A stretch of 64,000 nt of DNA. Source: Himantopus leucocephalus. Lineage: Eukaryota > Chordata > Aves > Charadriiformes > Recurvirostridae. Positions within the stretch are counted from its first letter, which is position 1. Each line of letters begins with the position of its first letter. The notes beneath the pieces were generated by a model. That model made no database searches. It had not been told where the DNA came from and saw only the letters and a program-made list of their open reading frames with translations. Shown here in pieces: positions 39,301 to 51,872 of this stretch. The position numbers were made by a program, and so were the translations under genes. The DNA lies in the NCBI GenBank assembly GCA_003993805.1, contig RSEF01000001.1, positions 72,572,489 through 72,636,488 on the forward strand, in the 5' to 3' direction.

Positions 39301-41789
39301 CATAGGCATTTCATTTTTATGAGAGCATCTATGTGCCCTTAATACCGTAATAACTAACCAAACTACTTTTCTTCTCCTTGCCTCCTTTTGTTATAGTTCT
39401 AATGTGTTTGGTTGAGATACCTCAGTACCACCTTGTTAACACTTACAAGTACGGATCACAAACCATTTGTGTAAAATACATCAGAAGGTTGGGTATTACA
39501 GTATTATTGAACAAATACTGTTTATATAGTATTGCCAGCCTAGATTTTATTTTTTTTTTTCAGTAATACAGTTCTAAAAATGGAACCGAAACAATGAATC
39601 GGGGAAAAAAATAGAACACCTATTTGGGAATGGCAAAAAAAACCCTGAAATAGTCATGAAAAGCTAGCAGCCTGAGGGTGTCCTCTGAGTTCTATCAGCA
39701 GCAGTCTTCAATTTTCTTAATAGACTCTGTACTAGGATACAGAAATAACTTACATGCTATTTATGTGGAGAATGAGGAGGAATTCTCACATGACTGAGTC
39801 ACAGAAACACCACCCGAAGTGCAAGAGGCCATCTAGATATGCAAAATTTACTGAGAAATATTTTATAATTAGCACCAAAATCCATCTAGAAAGAGGAAAA
39901 ATTAAGACACTTCAATTGCTCAGAACACAAGGATGATAGGAAATTAATCCCAAAACAACAGAGGAGGGGCAAAGGGGACATGGGAAACAGAAAACATTTA
40001 AAGCTCAATTAAGGATTATAAGCAGTTTCTACTTCTACATACTCCAGAAAAGAAAGAATTAACTTGATGCACAGAAGTAGAAATAAATGAGAACTGAAGA
40101 CAAACACAAGCACAAAACAATAAAAGGGTAAAGAAAAGATACAGAAGACAGGTGAGAAAAATAAACAGCAAAAACCACTTTAAAAAGCATTTTTCTTCTT
40201 GCTGAATATGTAAAGAGATCATTTCAGAAAAGCAACAGGCAAACTGGAAGGAAAAAAGCATAAATCAATTAACGGAGAGTTACAGAAATCTTAACTGGTA
40301 ACCTTTGTTTCCTACAAAGAAAAACAGGTGCAAAATTCAAAACTGTTTATGAATATTAGTCAAAGAAGGAAAAACTGCATATGCCAGTAGGCTACAAACA
40401 AAACAACTGTGTGAACAAAGTTAAAGGCCACATAACACTTAACCAAAAGTATCTCAAGAAACAAGACTGTTTCAAGGCACATTTCAAAAAACCATGGAAT
40501 CAAGCTACCAGCAGCCAAACCATCAGCTCTAAGGCCTTATTTACAGAACTTATCTACAGAACTACCATGTCAGTAAAGACAATTATTTCTTCCAACAACC
40601 CTGACTAAAAACAAAGCAAAAAACCAAGATACAGCTTGCTAGACATTTTGCTATGTATTTTCCTGAAGTCTGTAAAGGACTTTGTTTTGGCATGCTAAGA
40701 AATATCATACTAATTCAAGGTTTTTTGTGCATATACCGAATAAGGCACTGAATGGATATTAATACTGATGGGTAGACTACTGAAGTCAAATGCATAGCAA
40801 TACTGGCTTAACTCTCACTATCTACTGTAAGAGTTAAGAAACATTAACTAGGACAAAGCTGTTTAAAGGGATGATAATAAAAAAAAGCCACTTCAATGCA
40901 TTTCATAAAGTGAAACAAAAAAACCCCTTTATTAATTTTACATAGAAAAATGCCACACCTCTGCCTTGCACTTTCTGTTGTGGAACTAAACTAAAACAAA
41001 AACCTCAAACAAAAAAACTGCTTGCTTGTATGATTTTTAATGTAAAGGAGATTAAATATCTTCACAAAGTGATGGACTCCTGTCAGACACAAAAATAGCA
41101 AGTACCCAACATAGCTTACCAGTGTGAAGTCTCTCCCACCCAATTCAAGTCCTTTAGATCTGTTTTATAAAGTGGCTAATATAAAATCAATTAACCTATC
41201 TGATTTATATTGCTAAAACAGAATGACAGCTGGTTGCCTCAACCAGTTTGACACTGTAGTTGGCTTTGAGCAAACCATGCTTCAGCAATGTGCAAGCTTT
41301 TAACATACAGCTCACGGTTTGAAATTCCTGACTGCAGAGTAGTTGGTATTACTGTCTTAGGTAGGCATGCTACTGTCAAGTAACATCACACATTCAGTAC
41401 ACACTGTTAATTTCACAGAACCAAAAACACAGAGCCATTAACATCAAGGTTTAGTTGTGTTTAACATTTCATTTTCAATTCCTTTATGACTGCTACAGTT
41501 CTGGTCATGCATGCAAAGTTTTGCTGAAGAACAGCATCCCTTTTGAATAGATCTGAAAGGGCGTGAGCTATCTTCGAGCCCAGCAGCTGCATTATCAGGC
41601 TGAGACCCACACGTTGTAACTGTTGCAGCTAACAAAGGCTGGCTTCGCTGCTCACCTTCATCAGCTAAGACAAAGCAGTCCAAACAGCAGAAGAACTCGC
41701 AGAAAAGAAAAACGATCCACGCCTGCAAGATGCCATTCCGCTACCACATCGCTTTTACTCAACCCCCACTTCACGGCGGCTGTCAGAGA
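36327..41789. other. Intronic sequence without recognised genes
   Basis: About 5.5 kb between the CR1 cluster and the CpG island. CAAA-rich patches lie near 38238-38285, with A-rich tracts around 40900-41020. No DNM1L exon or other product was recognised. A minus ORF at 41444-41728 is Cys/Ser-rich without a known domain and is probably chance. Confidence 0.45.
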
Positions 41790-42061
41790 AGGGAAGCCAC
41801 GGGACTAGCGATGGCGGCCACAGGGCCGGCAACGGGCCCCCCGGGGCGGGCGGTGCCACCCACACCCGCAGGTGTGAGGGGCGATGTGTGGCCATAGGAG
41901 GGGGGAAGGGGGAAGGAGAGGGGCAGGCCCTGCCGGCAGCCTTCCAGAGCTCCTCGGCCGTTCAAACCGCTACCGAGAAACGCGCAAAGGAGGGAGGGCG
42001 GTGGAAGAGGCACTCCCATTGCAAATGGTGGGGAGCCAGAGCAGCTCGGGGAAGGAAGGCG

Positions 42062-42140
42062 GGGGGTACGCGGGCAGACGAGGGCGGCCGGGGCGGGCGG
42101 GACGCCCGCCCCGGCCGCCCTCGTCTGCCCGCGTACCCCC
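42062..42140. repeat. Perfect 38-bp inverted repeat, 3-base loop
   Basis: The left arm 42062-42099 is the exact reverse complement of the right arm 42103-42140; the loop is GGA at 42100-42102. Each arm starts or ends with the GGGGGTACGCGGGCAGACG block or its complement, and 33 of 38 bases are G or C. Pairing stops at 42061/42141 (G opposite G). It lies 159 bases into DNM1L intron 1. A transcript would fold into a very stable hairpin. Both strands therefore encode the same Arg/Gly/Pro-rich nonsense peptide. A fold-back sequencing or assembly artefact is possible. Confidence 0.95.
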
Positions 42141-42169
42141 GTGCCCTTGACGGAGGCAACCGCGGGTCA

Positions 42170-42688
<519 letters not shown>

Positions 42689-42860
42689 TCAGGCAGCGCC
42701 TTGTAGGAAAGGCCATTCCCAGGCTTCATCCTCTCTTTTGGCACAGTAAAGCTGATCCCCTCTGGGGATCACCAGTAGCAGCGCGGCCCACGAGTTGAGG
42801 CGCCGCAGGCAGCCCGTGTGAGGGAGGCAGGCCTCATCGCCGGCCAGGGCGGCTGCCGGA

Positions 42861-44306
42861 GGTAGTTTTCGGCAAGCAGCGTGGAGCGGCCACGTTTATT
42901 CGAGACGCTATGTTTTGAAAACCCTTGAAAAGCGGGAAACAACCAAACGCGTGCCCCCACTGCCCTCACCGCTGCTTCACCAGGTGTGGTGGCGGTGCTG
43001 CCTGGATAGAGCAAGGAAAGGCACCAAATGGCACAGGGCCCGTATCTGGTCTCACAAAGCCAAGAGAGCAGGAAAATAAAACTGCTGGGGGAGGGGAGGA
43101 AGCATTATGGAGCATTTTCAGGGGGAGGAAAGAACTGGAGAAAAACTGGTCCTATAAGCTGTGCAGCAAAAAGAATATGCTCCTATTTCTGTTCACATAT
43201 TGAGAATTACAATGGGCACATTTAAAAGGACTGTATTTATTCTGTTTGCTTTTTTGTGTTCACTGCGAGTCTCTCAGGTAATCTCTGCAACTGAAATTTT
43301 CTAACTTGGATGCATAACAGTAGGGGTGGATGAGGTGTCTGGCAGGGCTTGGGAAGTGGGAAACCGTGAGATCTAATACTCAGCTGCATTGTACAGAAAG
43401 ATCAAATGAAACCAGAGGATGACTTGGGATGCGAGATCACAACAAATAAGCTGGCTGATCTTTGAATGTGTTTCCCTTGAGCGCATTTTCTTGAAGATAA
43501 ATTGTGAATATGCTAGCATTGAGTTGAATTCTGGCTTTGTCCTTTCTCGTAAGCCAACAGAGTAAAAATGCTTCCAAAAATTTCAAGGTCTGGATGGCAT
43601 TGGAATTTCTATTCTTATTGTATACAAATTAGTCTTTTTCAGTCTTCATGTCTTGAAACCCTCAAATGTCAAGGAAAGAACATAGAAAACACATTCTTAT
43701 GTATGTATTTTTACAACAGAGCTTCAAATTCTTACCCAGGAAATTCCACACTGCTTGTCAGAGGACTAATATTTTGTGATAAAAGCGTAAAGATGGCTGA
43801 GCAAATTGAAACACTCAAAAATTATTGTATTCAGTGCAGAGGCAGTTAACACACGTAAAATTTTCTGACTAAGGCCCTGAATGACCTGTTGGTGAGGGGT
43901 TCTTGTCATAGCCATACAGGCATGATTTTCCAGCGTTTTCACCCATTAGCTTTCAGTGTACTGGAGCCAATTGCTCTCAGAGGTCATTAATACCAGGATG
44001 CCATTTGGCACTTGCCTCTCCAGCTTCCAGGATAATAGCAAGTGCTCCCTACATTGTACACCTGACACAGCAAATACTCTTTCTAAAGGGTTTGATGTTC
44101 CCTGTCTAGCATGGAACCTCATCTGGTCTCCTTCCTCGAGTCCCTGGAAAGAAAATAAAAGAAAGAAGGAAAAAAAAAGCAGCATCCCAGTTGCACAGGA
44201 ATAGAAGTTGCTGGCACCTAAAGTGGCACCAGCTTATTTTTTTATGTGAATCTCTGTTCTCCTGCCACTTTCATTTTGCCTTAGGGCCTCATGGACACTA
44301 GCTGTG
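42861..44306. other. Intergenic sequence upstream of DNM1L
   Basis: GC content falls from the CpG island shore into AT-rich DNA. No exon of a divergent gene was recognised on the plus strand, although CpG-island promoters are often bidirectional. Confidence 0.45.
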
Positions 44307-44353
44307 AAATGGAGCTTATTATATTATAGAGCTTAAATGGAGCTTATTATATT
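44307..44353. repeat. Short direct repeat, 19 bp at 28-bp offset
   Basis: AAATGGAGCTTATTATATT occurs at 44307-44325 and again at 44335-44353, consistent with a small local duplication. No function is suggested. Confidence 0.85.
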
Positions 44354-44364
44354 TTAATTTAGAC

Positions 44365-44760
44365 CAGAAGTGGGAAATCTTGGAAAGAATGTAGAACTGG
44401 GAAAGGGTCAGAGAGGGACAACAAGGATGGTGAAAGGTGTGCAACATCTTCAATATCAAGACCTAGTAAGCGAGCTAGGAGTCTTCACTCTGCAAAGGAA
44501 ATGGTAAGGGAAATGGGAGGATTAAAGCCCGAGTAATCATTAGTAGCCTGGAGTGGGTGGAAGAGCATCAGTTTTGTTTACTCTTCCTTCCAATACAAGT
44601 GTTTGGGGAGCATCTAATGAAACTAGGACCCAAGTCAGAACAAAACAAAGATCGTAGCCCTTCATGGTTGGGTTGTTGACCTGTTGAGGTCCTTGCCAAA
44701 GGATGTTGTAGACGATAAAAGTTTAAATGGATTCAGGTGGTGTTTGGCCAAGTTTAAGAA
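44365..44760 (+). repeat. Probable ancient CR1-type LINE relic
   Basis: The block 'gggacaacaaggatggtg' (near 44417) followed by a segment resembling the CR1 'gggagtcttcactctgcaaagg' position, and the end 'atggattcaggtggtgtttgg', follow the order of the CR1 3' coding end and tail. Divergence is high, so family and limits are uncertain. Confidence 0.5.
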
Positions 44761-45404
44761 AGAGAAATATGTTGCATGTAAATAAATAGCTATGTAGGAA
44801 CCAAATCTAGCTCTGGATGTTTCTGAGCTGGCAACGGTTGGAAGCTGGGAGAGTACCGTGTAGAAGCACTGTGTGTGCTTGCCCTTTAGTCTGTCCCAGT
44901 ATGGCTATTCTTAGAATTTTATCAGTATAATATTTCAAGAAGCACACAAGGAAAATATCTGTTGCTGAACAGAGTTGAGATAACCTACCCTGCCCAGCAG
45001 AGATGTTGAAAGGCCCACCAAGGGCTGGATACCCTGTGGAGAAGTGCAGCTTAGATGGAGGAAGTGAATTAATGAAGGAAAGCAAGGAGAAGGGACTAAA
45101 GAAGATATAAGACTAGGAAACCTCAGAATGCAAAGTTTAACACACTGTACATTTCTGGCTAGAAAGTGGGAGCTGGAAGTGCCTCTGCTATGAAGTGTCA
45201 TATCCTGCACCAACTTACAAAATCCAGCACTTTCTTCAGCCCAGTTGAGGACTGTGCCAAAGCAATGGACGCTTTAACAAGCAGTGGTCATCTGTAGCTT
45301 TAACTCTAACTTTCCATGGCAGACTTGTATTGTACTGAGCAAGAAACTCAAAGATCTGATAAAAGGCAGTAGTAGTCAGACTGGTTATTTACTAAAAGTT
45401 AATT

Positions 45405-45930
45405 GACATGAGGAAACAGGAACTGCCACATTGAATCTGACCTGCTATCAATCTGCCTCAAAATCTCATCTCTAAGATCATCCAGCACCACTGCTCTGGG
45501 GAAAATTTAAAAATGCAGTAATAAGATCTTCTGATCCCAAAACTATGTATTAGATAATTTTGATATTGCTGTAAGATCTGAAGTAGACAGTTCAATATTT
45601 CTTCCATTTTATGTTACTGGAAACTAGATTGCTTTATTTACCATGTAATAGTTTTTTTGTCCCATCACACTAAATTCTTGGCTCCAATAACGTCCTGTGA
45701 CAGTAAATTTCATGATCTAATTATGCATAGTGCAAAAAATCAATTTGGTGTCAGTTTTAAATTTGTCATCTTCTAATTTCATTATAAGCCTCCTTGATTT
45801 TATGTTTGAAGTCAGGAGAACAAAATTTCCAGTCTTTCTTCTCCATGATACGAATTTCTTTATGGTTTTGCATCATCATCTGCTTCCATTTTTGCTCAGA
45901 CAGCTGCAGGCTCTTTATATTGACATGTTG
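45405..45930 (-). repeat. Ancient amniote CR1 3' end relic
   Basis: The plus strand begins with 'aggaactgccacattgaatc' and later carries 'aaatttcatgatctaatta' (near 45705) and 'catcttctaatttcatta' (near 45766). These match, in the right order, the reverse complement of the old CR1 class abundant in turtles, crocodilians and birds. The copy is heavily mutated. Open frames across it are not genes. Confidence 0.7.
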
Positions 45931-48900
45931 ACAGCAGTGGACAATTCATTTGCCATTTAATTAATGTATGCCAGACAAGGAGACCACAAACTAGCACCTC
46001 AGTAAAGCACATTTCCTTGCCATCGTATTTGTCTAGAGAAAGAAATATTTGACTACCATCATACTGAAATGTGTCAAGTATGGGACATAACATTTGCACT
46101 GCATACATAGTCATACTTTGTACCGCACAAACACTATTAGCAAAATACTTTTGTAAATTATTCCTTGGTAACGTCACCTTTTGGAACCGTGCAATACAGC
46201 AATTATATGGATCTGGCAGAGCCTGATTTTTATGTGAAGCCAGATTGAATGGTGTTTTTGTATTCTGCAGAGTAACCTCATCACAGATGTAACTTTAACA
46301 CTTTCTCATAGCATTTGTACCAGACATCTGCACAGCAAACACCATTAGAAGCTGAGACAAATAAATTCCTGAAATCCCTTGACGGAATGGCCCTTTGTAT
46401 GTTCTACACAGATTTTCCAAACTGACGGATTCTAAACCTTGTTCTTTTCCTAGAAGAGACGAAAAGCAGAGGTTTCAGATGCGTAGTCCAGGGGTTCTGC
46501 TAAATTGGCAAAGCGAACTCTCCTCCACACTTCAACTGGCTGTAAGAAGGTCACAGTGCTGATATGTGTCTTTGACAAAACAAAATAATCCCAGGACAGG
46601 GATGCAACTTTGCTGGACAATATGATGAACTAAGGGAAGTGAGAGTTCCTTATATTCTCTTGCTGTATTCACAGAGAAGTTTTTTAAGTAAATTCATTTA
46701 ATATTTGGAGTGTCACACAACCTCTCATAAAACACGCTTGCCAAACTGAAAGCAGGTTTCAAGTTAAGGAAGGGACAGGGCACAGAGGGCAAGAGCCACA
46801 GGGCAAACACAGCAGTCAAAGTTCATCAATCGGTAACAAAGCCCGAGCACTCTGGTAAGCGTTTGTAAGACATCAGCGTTTCTGACAAGGCCAACAGAGG
46901 TGAAAGCTTTGGCTGGAGATGAAAATAACCTCTGTATCGCTCTGTATTGCTGCACAACTGTGTTCCCCTCTGCTCCTCTAACTGGGGTGGTCAGACTTCT
47001 TGGGATACCAAACACAATAGTAACAGTAGCTTCAGTGAATCATTTTCACCCCTCTAGTGGCAACGGGACAGTTAGATGTATCTCCGCTGAGCAGTTAATT
47101 TCCTCTCCAGTGGAGGTGCATTACTAAATTGGTCTGCTGAGCATTGATTGGTGATACGCAGCACAAATGCGTAGTANAATTTTCACCCCTCCAGTGGCAA
47201 CGGGACAGTTAGATGTATCTCCGCTGAGGTGCATTACTAAGTTGATCTGCTGAGCATTGATTGGTGATACGCAGCACAAATGCGTAGTACTAAGTCGGTA
47301 GTTCGCAACTTCTAAATGGCAGATTTCTGTTTTCCTTATGCATTTTGATGGGCTCACCAACAATCAATCTCAACATCTGTTACAGGACCTCATTAGTCAA
47401 AGGATGTTTATTATAAATAAGCTGTTTCTCACTCTCATTATGCAGTCTAATCTAGAAAATTTGGAAATTTTTTCTTGGTATTTCCCCACGTCATTGTAGA
47501 TGTTTTAATTATATCTTTTTGATAGAAGCCCTTTCCTTTTGTATATCATGTACTGCTGAACAAACAGAGGAATCAACAGGTGGCAGTGTGAAACCCAAGG
47601 ATTTCTTCCCTAGAATTTTTGTCGACTTAAGTCAAGCAATGTCATGGATCACATACTGCCTAACAGAGCTTGAAAAGTGATTTTAAATGTGGAAACACCC
47701 ACTGGGGAAATTTCTCATGGAGTCTGTGAGGTCTATTCTTAAAGCACTGCCAATCGATAACAATTTGAAAGAAAATAAGAAATAATTGCTGCTTGCATAA
47801 GGAGTGGTTTGCAGTCCAATTTTAAGGTGAAGACCTTTTACTTTAAAGGACCAAGGTTTTGGGAATAAAGGCAATAACCTCCTGTCTGATATCAAGAAAG
47901 TAACTTCTTACTGGAAAACAACATGTTCACTTAGTTAGCATTCAACTGAGGCAACATAACTAGAAAGGAAAAGGAAAAAACTTTACCCCAACCAAGGAAG
48001 TAGGAAGCAGCANTTCAGGAGAATCAAGCTTGTATCTTCTGCTTCTGGACCTAATATTTTAAACAAGACTATCATCTCCCGTGGTCTTTAAGATAAAATA
48101 GTACGCCAATAGGAGCATTTTTTATTATTGTACATGTTATCTTGTGCATGCTGCTTTTCATATTATGATTGGCACAATTTTAAGTTTAAATTGGAAATAT
48201 AACAATTGAGCCTATGTGATTTACAACATGACAGCCTGCATATAAGACCAATGGATACTTCCAGTACATCTATCTGAAGTTTTATAGTTCAGGTCAAGGC
48301 TGAAGTTCTCAAGTGGACACTTGATGTCTTATCCGCCACACTTTGCTTAGCATCACGGAGTTGACTTGGAGCACATGGATTCGAGTCTTTTCATGTGAAC
48401 TAGAACTGCAAGATGCACTTCAGCCACTACAGAGCAATGAGTTAACAGGACCCGCTTAGCGCTAGTCTGAAGCTGAGTTCCAAAATGCAACATAGGTAAG
48501 GTAGGTCTTCTGTAAAAGCTGCATCCCAAAGCCTTGAGCTAAAAGATTTGGATTCCCTTTTGCAAGCCAAGAAACATGTGAGTAAGGCAAAACAGGCAAA
48601 GCAAGTCATTCTGCATAGCTAGGTAATAGGTCTAAACAGAATTACAGTTGAAATGTTATCTTCTTCCATCATCGGGTCATTTGTTTAATTTCACGCTGTG
48701 GTAAGGCTCCTCCATTGATTAGCAATCCAAGTCCAAAACCCATTTCTGTGAAGCAGAGTCCCTTACCTAGAGTTTGGAAGAATGAGTTGGGTGTACTGCA
48801 TTAAAACATGCTGAAAAGAGAGCACAGACTTGGTGGTTGAAACTCTTGATGAATTCTTTTGATAAGTTCCTGATGGTTGGAGGCTACGTGAGTTCTGACT

Positions 48901-50734
48901 AGTGATAAGAATAATTAAAAAAAAAAAAAGAAGAAAAAACCCTACAGAGAGTGTAGCTAACAACTGAAAACTTACCAGGATATGTGACACATTCTTCGTA
49001 ACTTAAGACTTTAAATCAGGGAAAGTAAGTTGAAAAATATGCTGCAACACAAAGAAATGTATCAGTTTGAAACAGAGAGCGGGTAGCACAGCCTGCTCAC
49101 GACACCAGAGCATTACATTCTTGAGATCGAAACAGGAACTAGCAACACCGACATGGGGTAGACCTCAAGCAAATAAACTCAGCCGGGTCTGTCCCAATTT
49201 ACCACATGAACCAGGTCTGATGAGGGTTAATATTATCATAGCTGCCTAATGCACAGGGTCAAGGAGGCAGAGGGTGAGCTGCTCTAAGACAAAAAGACCA
49301 CAATCATAAGGATCCCTCCTCTCGTTCATTAGAGACACCGCAGGACTCCCCAGAGCAATTTCTTTAAAGCAAAAAAGCTCCAAGTCTTGTGTTTACCAAA
49401 GGCAGGCATGGCACTTCCCTCGTGTCAGGGAGCTCATACAATGCCAAGAACAATCCTGTGGTAGCGAGGCAGTTACTATAGTCAGGCTTTCGGGGAGAGC
49501 CAGAGGAGACACCACCTACCACTTACTTAGCAACCCTGTACTTGATGGGCTCCTGGACAATTTGCTACCAAGTAGAAATACCAGTGCTTATTAAACCTGC
49601 TGATGTAAAGGAATTAAGTAGGAGCCGTGATTATGGATTTCCTGTGGTTTGAATTTTATAATCGTGTTTTCTTATTAACGCACATTTTAGGGTAAATTCT
49701 GTTATTTTTGTCTTCATGTAGAAGGCATTGCATTGTGTTTAATGAGGAAAATAATGGGTTTGGAACAGAGTTAATCACAGGGGAAAAAAAAAATCAGAAA
49801 AATTAGTGGGAAAAAAATTATGTAAACGGAGAGGGAAGCATTACTTTCTGTGGTTCATCAGTACTTATTTCCAATACTAATTCATTTACCATGTTTACAA
49901 AGAGAAGAAAAAGTAGAAACTAGGCAAAATTCTTGTATGCAACTCCTTCCAGACAGGAACCAACAAGTAATAGAGTAAATTTTCCTCTCTATAATTTGGG
50001 GGCAGTCTTTTCTGCAACATTTTGCCCACACCTGCAGAAGAATACAAAGAATAAATCCAATACAATCAAAACCGGTGTACTGTGTGCAGATGATGGAAAT
50101 TGGAGGCAACTGCAGATGGTTCTGTCTGTTAAAGGATACAGTAGCTGCAGTTTAAGTGGCACTTCCATAAACTGAATGTCCGCTTAGCTCGCCAATTAAT
50201 TAAAGAATCAAAGTTGCTTATGCTTAGGAGCGTGATCCAGCTAATTACCTGATCGTTTTTGTTTCACAGCACCACTTTAATTCAGTGCACAAGAGATTAC
50301 ACTGAGCAGCTGCTAAATGTTTTGTTTTGTCTTTCTATCCAGAGCAGTGCTTGAGTAATAGGAAGAAAGACGTGGGGCTACACTGCACGTGTTCCTTCCT
50401 CTCTGCACCTTTCTGTGGGGGTGGTGTAGAAATCCATGAAGTACTCTCATAATGTCCTGGTCACATGAGAGAACATTATTATTCCCATTATAGAAATCTG
50501 GATCTAAACTGTGAAGGGTTGCGTCATTTCTCTTTCCCAATCTAAGGTATCAGAGCACTATATACAGCCCTTTACATATTCAGAATATATCATCCGCTGC
50601 CCTAGCAGTACTTCGGAGCAGCCAGCACTTCAGCAACAGATAGGTCCTTACAGTTACTCAAAATGCAGTTTAAAGATTTCATCAGCAGAGAAAGTAAACA
50701 GTAGGTGGACCAAAAAAAAAAAAATGTCAACCAG
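45931..50734. other. Intergenic sequence between FGD4 and DNM1L
   Basis: About 4.8 kb with no recognised gene. It contains one haplotype-like duplicated join (47042-47289), a lone N at 48013 and a short A-rich tract near 48908-48919. An 83-codon minus ORF at 46764-47015 and its plus-strand counterpart have no recognisable domain. Confidence 0.45.
47042..47289. repeat. Direct duplication across a single N (47177) with 24-bp indel
   Basis: Copy one (47042-47176, 135 bp) and copy two (47179-47289, 111 bp) match except for a few substitutions and a 24-bp segment present only in copy one (47092-47115 approximately). The deletion is bounded by GAG on both sides, as expected from microhomology or slippage. 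This looks like two alleles placed in tandem. Confidence 0.88.
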
Positions 50735-50755
50735 CAATGCTTATTTAATGATGCT

Positions 50756-50761
50756 TTTATT
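50756..50761 (-). terminator. FGD4: Candidate distal polyadenylation signal AATAAA
   Basis: On the minus strand this reads AAAATAAAAGC. About 35-45 bases further along the transcript strand lies a run of 13 Ts (50711-50724 region), resembling a downstream U-rich element. If used, it would give FGD4 a 3' UTR of about 5.9 kb. The signal is common by chance in AT-rich DNA. Confidence 0.3.
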
Positions 50762-51799
50762 TTACAGGATACAAATTTCTTTTAAGTACTCAACAGGAAT
50801 TAAAGTGCTTAATTTTTACAATCCTCCACCCACCTTATGACCAAATATACATATATTACAGAACATATATACAATATCTGCAGATTTTTTACATTCATGT
50901 ATTTCTTGACCATAAAAATGACCACTTACATTTGCACAACTTACTACGGCATTTATATTTCATTTTTTCAATATTTTTCACTTTATTGCAAAACCGGAAC
51001 AAATTTACACCTCTTCCAAATATTAGTATTTTTACCCAAAAAAAAAAAAAAAGTGTTTTCTCAATTAAAACCGGAAGTGTTTTCATAATGAAGGGGAATT
51101 GCAGTGCATGGCCTATAATTACGTTGTTAAACCCCACAGCTGATCCAGGTCCCAACTAAAATTAATGTATTAATCTGCCTTGAGGGCTGAAGAATAGAAA
51201 ACATGCTAATAGAAAAAACCCAATACTTCTATTGCAAACTGCTCCCTATAGGCAACACATTTGGCTTCTTTCTTAAAAATACTAGGGCACATGCATGCAA
51301 AAAAGGGTTTGACAGTTCCCTCTTTTCTGAATGTCTTCACCGTAAACAGTTCATGAATCTACAAGGATGAACTATAAACCAAACCAGGTTGGTATTTTCA
51401 GTGTATTGGCAGGTTGGTTGTTTTCAGTGGCTGAAAACATGTTTTATTCAAAGAAATCTGCTTGAAGATTTTAGTAGTAAAAAAAAAAAAATCACATTCA
51501 ATGTTTGCTTGTGCTAGGAAGAGGAAGAGGTGAAACCAAAATGCCATAGTTGAGTCTAGGAAGAAATTTAATCATGAGGTTTTAAAGGAAGCAGATTGAA
51601 TGCCTTACTGAATTTAGTGTGTTTGATTTTTTTTTTTAATTAGGCTGAAATAGTAAACATGCCACAAAAGTAGATCAACTTTTTCTTCTGAAAAGCATAC
51701 TCAACACAGTCAATATACATTATATTTTGAGTGCAGCACAGTGTATTTTTTGATTGTAAAATACTGTTTGAAAACAGGTCATCTGAATGATAGTCTCAA

Positions 51800-51872
51800 A
51801 TATATAAATACACATATATACATATACACACACATACATATGCATATGTGTATATATACACACATATACAAT
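51800..51872. repeat. TA/CA microsatellite, partly palindromic
   Basis: Interrupted (TA)n and (CA)n tracts centred on CATATGCATATG near 51837-51848. Its two halves are near inverse complements. It lies in the presumed FGD4 3' UTR. Confidence 0.88.
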
